Shown: one piece after another, positions 30,218 to 33,205 of the stretch
How the letters are laid out: every line of letters starts with the position of its first letter
Numbering within the stretch: the first letter of the stretch is position 1
Source: a virus
Virus record (IMG/VR): IMGVR_UViG_3300025122_003995
Location: 1 to 33,205 of that record
Strand: one strand, 5' to 3'
Length of the DNA stretch: 33,205 bases
The notes under the pieces: generated by a model
The model's input: the letters and a program-made list of their open reading frames with translations, nothing else
Told to the model about the DNA's origin: nothing
Database searches by the model: none
Translations under genes and position numbers: made by a program

Positions 30218-31447
30218 TTAAAACTGTTCTTCTTCAGTTGAGCCACTTAACGCCAGAGTCGATGCGTCGCTAGATATGACTTGAGCCACTAGATCAAAAT
30301 AGCCGGTCCCAACCTCTCTTTGGTGTTTGGTGGCGGTATAACCGTGCTGTTCAGACTCAAACTCTCTTTCCTGCAGGGCTGAGTAAGCGGACATGTCTCT
30401 CGCCTCGTAGTCCCGGGCTAGCTCAAACATATGATAGTTAAGATTGTGAAAGCCGGCCAAAGTTATGAATTGGAATTTGTATCCCATCTTCCCTAGTTCG
30501 CTTTGAAACTTGCGAATCGTATCGTCATCCAGGTTTTTCTTCCAATTGAAAGAGGGAGAACAGTTGTACGCCAACGGCTTCCCAGGGAACTTCTCGTGGA
30601 TCGCCGTGGCGAACTCGCGAGCCTCCTCTAGGTCTGGTTTCCCGGTCTCACACCACAATAAATCTGCATATGGCGCATATTGCAAACCCCTGCTTATCGC
30701 CATCTTGATTCCGCCAGTTATGTGATGAAATCCCTCGCTAGTCGTGTTCTCCGAAGTTATGTATTCGAGGTCGTCGGAGTCAACATTCGAGGTTAGCAAC
30801 CTGGCGCTATTCGCGTCCGTTCTAGCAATCAAGACGGTGGGCACCCCCATTACATCCGTTGCCAGGCGCGCCGCTACTAACTTTTTAATAAACTCGGACG
30901 CCGGTACTAGCACTTTCCCGCCCAGGTGGCCACACTTCTTGGCAGAGCTTAGTTGATCCTCAAAATGCACTCCGGCAGCGCCGGCTCGTATCATAGATTT
31001 CATCAGCTCGAACGCATTGAGTGCTCCCCCAAATCCAGCCTCAGCATCGGCTACGATAGGAGCAAACCAATCCCTCTCGGCCTTGCGGTCGTTTTCTATC
31101 CACTCAATCTGGTCCGCTCTTCGGAAAGCGTTGTTAATCTTTTGTACCAGCATTGGTACACTATGCGCTGCATATAAACTCTGATCCGGGTACATTTCAT
31201 GGGAGTCGTTGGCGTCTGCCGCTACCTGCCAACCAGAGCAGTATATAGCCTGCATTCCTGCCTTGACCATTTGCATCGCTTGATTCCCCGTTAGGGCCCC
31301 CATTGCGTGCACGTAAGGTTCTTCCTCGATTAACTTCCACAACCTCTCCGCTGCCCTCGTGGCCAGCGTATGCTCCTCCCTCAAGGAACCTCTCAGCCTC
31401 AGAACATCTTCGTCTGCATACGGTCTCTCTATGCCTTCATTCCTCAT
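30218..31447 (-). CDS. aceA: Isocitrate lyase
   Basis: 409 residues, nearly the full 434 of E. coli AceA, which it follows closely, down to the last residues GSTEEEQF. Active-site blocks are intact: [10 protein letters not shown] (71-80), DAEAGFGG (134-141, metal-binding Asp134), HFEDQL (161-166), KKCGH (170-174, catalytic Cys172), ARTDA (208-212), NCSPSFNW (295-302) and ITLAGFH (328-334). It splits isocitrate into glyoxylate and succinate, the first step of the glyoxylate shunt. The ATG overlaps the aceB stop as ATGA, so both enzymes should be made together. No sign of frameshift or decay. The N-terminus is about 20 residues shorter than in E. coli. Confidence 0.98.
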   Translation of the reverse strand: MRNEGIERPYADEDVLRLRGSLREEHTLATRAAERLWKLIEEEPYVHAMGALTGNQAMQMVKAGMQAIYCSGWQVAADANDSHEMYPDQSLYAAHSVPMLVQKINNAFRRADQIEWIENDRKAERDWFAPIVADAEAGFGGALNAFELMKSMIRAGAAGVHFEDQLSSAKKCGHLGGKVLVPASEFIKKLVAARLATDVMGVPTVLIARTDANSARLLTSNVDSDDLEYITSENTTSEGFHHITGGIKMAISRGLQYAPYADLLWCETGKPDLEEAREFATAIHEKFPGKPLAYNCSPSFNWKKNLDDDTIRKFQSELGKMGYKFQFITLAGFHNLNYHMFELARDYEARDMSAYSALQEREFESEQHGYTATKHQREVGTGYFDLVAQVISSDASTLALSGSTEEEQF

Positions 31448-32955
31448 AATAGTTCATATGCCTTTATAGTTAGAAAATTGTCTAGTTCCCCTTGTAAACA
31501 AAAATTATGCAACAGGTCTACAGCCTCACTCTTTACGTCTAGCTCGGAGTCCACTTCCTGAAGTTTGTCCTTGAAAAGTTCTTCCGTCACGGGAGTGCCG
31601 TCGGTCAGCTTAGTTTCATGTGATATCCACTGCCATAACTGTACTCTGGATATCTCCGCAGTTGCGGCGTCTTCCATCAAGTTGTTTATGGGTACGCAGC
31701 CGTTACCAGTGAGCCATGCGTCCAAATATCTCAGAGAAACATCAATATTTTTAACAAAGCCCGCCATAGTGAACTCTCCCTTCGGAGGTCTGAGCAAATC
31801 CTCCGAAGAAACGTTTACTTCTTTTTTCTTGTGTATTTGGTTTGGAGTTTTCATGTGTTTGTCGAAGGCGTCCCTCGCTAGAGATACTAGTCCAGGGTGG
31901 GCCACCCATGTCCCATCGTGGCCAGCTTTCACCTCCCTTATTTTATCTCTCTTCACCTTAGCCAAAGCGGTATTGTTCGCCTTTTCATCATTTCTGATTG
32001 GAATCTGCGCCGCCATGCCACCCATGGCGTGAGCGCCGCGTTTGTGGCATGTGTGGATCAGGAGATCTCCGTAAGACTTCATAAAATGTTGCTCCATACC
32101 GACCAAGTCGCGATCCGGAACTATATGATCGCTGCTTCCTTTAAGTGTTTTTATATAACTAAAAATGTAATCCCACCTGCCACAGTTCAGACCTGCGGAG
32201 TACTCTTTTAATTCATGTAGTATTTCTTCCATCTGGAAGGCTGCGGGAAATGTTTCCAACAGCACAGTGGCTCTGATCGTGCCCTTCGGGATCCCGATGT
32301 ACTCCTCGGCTGACCTAAATATCCCCTTCCATAGGGCTGCTTCGCGATAGTGTTGTATCTTAGGTAAGTAAAAGTACGGCCTCGAACCTGATTCTATTAG
32401 TGTTTTTGCATTATGGAAAAAATACAAAGCAAAGTCGAATATGCAAGCCGGGATCTCTATTCCGTCTACTAGGGCGTGTTTCTCCTTAAGGTGAAATCCC
32501 CTAGGTCGTACAAATAATGTGGCAGTATCACTATTTAATTTATAGTGTTTTTCCTTTACATCGTCATAATACTCAATTGTTTTATTAACGGCGTCTCTAA
32601 GATTGGTCTGGCCCTGGATGCAGTTCTCCCAAGTAGGTGAGTTCGAGTCTTCGAAATCGGCCATGAAGACATTGGCTCCCGAGTTAAGAGCGTTGATAAC
32701 CATCTTCCTCTCTACCGGGCCAGTGATCTCCACCCTACGGTCCGCTATTTCCTCAGGAATCTCAGCAACTTGCCAGTCTGCCGTCCTCATGTCTTTAGTC
32801 AGCTTGGCGAAATCGAGCTCTATGTCGATTTCCCGAAGATAAAGATATCGGTCTATTACGTTTGTATACCTCTTAGCCATAGTCTCTAAGAAGGCCAGAG
32901 CATCCTCGGTGAGAATGTCCTCATATCCGTCAGTATTCCCAATAATAGTAATCAT
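31444..32955 (-). CDS. aceB: Malate synthase A
   Basis: 503 residues, a normal malate synthase [14 protein letters not shown] (97-109), Arg150 in [15 protein letters not shown] with Mg-binding Glu234, the family signature [11 protein letters not shown] (255-265), [13 protein letters not shown] (309-320), TWVAHPGLV, and [17 protein letters not shown] (427-443) with the catalytic base Asp429 are all present. It condenses glyoxylate with acetyl-CoA to malate, completing the shunt begun by isocitrate lyase. ATG overlaps the preceding stop by one base (TAATG) and has GAGAAG three bases upstream. The gene pair is transcribed with the calcium-repeat gene upstream. Confidence 0.98.
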   Translation of the reverse strand: MITIIGNTDGYEDILTEDALAFLETMAKRYTNVIDRYLYLREIDIELDFAKLTKDMRTADWQVAEIPEEIADRRVEITGPVERKMVINALNSGANVFMADFEDSNSPTWENCIQGQTNLRDAVNKTIEYYDDVKEKHYKLNSDTATLFVRPRGFHLKEKHALVDGIEIPACIFDFALYFFHNAKTLIESGSRPYFYLPKIQHYREAALWKGIFRSAEEYIGIPKGTIRATVLLETFPAAFQMEEILHELKEYSAGLNCGRWDYIFSYIKTLKGSSDHIVPDRDLVGMEQHFMKSYGDLLIHTCHKRGAHAMGGMAAQIPIRNDEKANNTALAKVKRDKIREVKAGHDGTWVAHPGLVSLARDAFDKHMKTPNQIHKKKEVNVSSEDLLRPPKGEFTMAGFVKNIDVSLRYLDAWLTGNGCVPINNLMEDAATAEISRVQLWQWISHETKLTDGTPVTEELFKDKLQEVDSELDVKSEAVDLLHNFCLQGELDNFLTIKAYELL

Positions 32956-33205
32956 TATCTTCTCAGTATACCTCTAGCGTTAACCCGGAGGGGGATGAAA
33001 ACATTGCACCCCGTCAGTTCCTCTCCGGAACCCACCATATCTGTCTTTCCTACCTCCTCACACTCCGAGGTATTAACGAAACCTACTGCCCCATTCGCGC
33101 AATAATCGTCCGGACTCCACTCAGATACGTCTGAGATTCCATTGCCGTCCATATCAAAGTCGCACTCGTCCCCAATGCCATCTTGGTCTGAATCGATCTG
33201 ATGAA
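32955..33205 (-). CDS. Thrombospondin type 3 repeat protein, N-terminus beyond window edge
   Basis: Only the last 83 codons are inside the window. The visible part opens with calcium-binding Asp repeats (IDSDQDGIGDECDFD, then MDGNGISDVSEW) of the thrombospondin type 3/EF-like kind, then a Cys-containing tail ending RVNARGILRR. Such repeats occur in exported, calcium-stabilised proteins, frequently in deltaproteobacteria-like genomes. The gene continues to the right, so signal peptide and other domains are unseen. Its stop overlaps the aceB start by one base, implying co-expression with the glyoxylate shunt genes. Confidence 0.75.
   Translation of the reverse strand, partial: HQIDSDQDGIGDECDFDMDGNGISDVSEWSPDDYCANGAVGFVNTSECEEVGKTDMVGSGEELTGCNVFIPLRVNARGILRR

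Noticed and set aside
1-33205. CRISPR arrays, insertion sequences, long direct repeats
   Set aside because: No regularly spaced repeats, no transposase and no terminal inverted repeats were seen on reading through both strands.

Overview
The window looks like a piece of a large tailed-phage genome (or a large prophage) that infects a Gram-negative bacterium. Every supported gene lies on the minus strand. Neighbouring genes are packed with 4-nt ATGA or GTGA stop/start overlaps. The content is phage-typical: a family C DNA polymerase, a DnaB-type helicase, nucleotide-metabolism enzymes, an HNH endonuclease, three DNA methyltransferases, an amidase, a lytic transglycosylase, GroEL/GroES, ClpP, and two tRNA-type genes with encoded CCA. 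No capsid, portal, tail or terminase gene is recognisable here, so the phage assignment is an inference from gene content. An outer-membrane-type exported protein and two murein hydrolases point to a Gram-negative host.

Layout in the direction of transcription (high to low coordinates). 33205-29443: a gene with thrombospondin-type-3 calcium repeats (cut by the right edge), malate synthase (aceB), isocitrate lyase (aceA), a signal-peptide beta-barrel-like protein and a small protein. 29404-27150: tRNA-Leu(UAA), a small membrane protein, a GapR-like small protein, a DNA methyltransferase, a tRNA-like gene with no visible D-arm, and three small unknown genes. 26994-14679: replication and nucleotide block (DnaB-like helicase, B12-dependent ribonucleotide reductase, trypsin-like protease, GroES, lytic transglycosylase, adenylosuccinate synthetase, a conserved pair including a nucleotidyltransferase-like protein, DNA polymerase III alpha, deoxynucleoside kinase) ending in an HNH endonuclease (14682-14152). 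14087-9629: dUTPase, a candidate restriction-type nuclease, two adenine methyltransferases, a zinc-ribbon protein, a GMP reductase-like enzyme and a Cys-rich sigma-region-4-like protein. 9549-1: an acidic protein, membrane proteins, ClpP, an amidase, a 506-residue unknown, GroEL, a coiled-coil membrane protein, small unknowns, Hsp20, and a large partial unknown.

The most striking feature is a complete, intact-looking glyoxylate shunt (aceB-aceA) translationally coupled inside this phage-like context. A second theme is control of the purine pool: a GMP reductase-like enzyme and adenylosuccinate synthetase together could run GMP to IMP to adenylosuccinate, feeding the kinase, dUTPase and ribonucleotide reductase. 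A third is protein folding and turnover: GroEL, GroES, Hsp20, ClpP and a trypsin-like protease. Regulation looks host-like: five intergenic TTGACA boxes each have a matching -10 box 17 or 18 bp away. Two genes (HNH endonuclease, small membrane protein) have start codons embedded in strong hairpins. There is no gene-free stretch longer than 300 bases; the gaps of about 140-190 bases hold the tRNA genes, promoters and one structured region.
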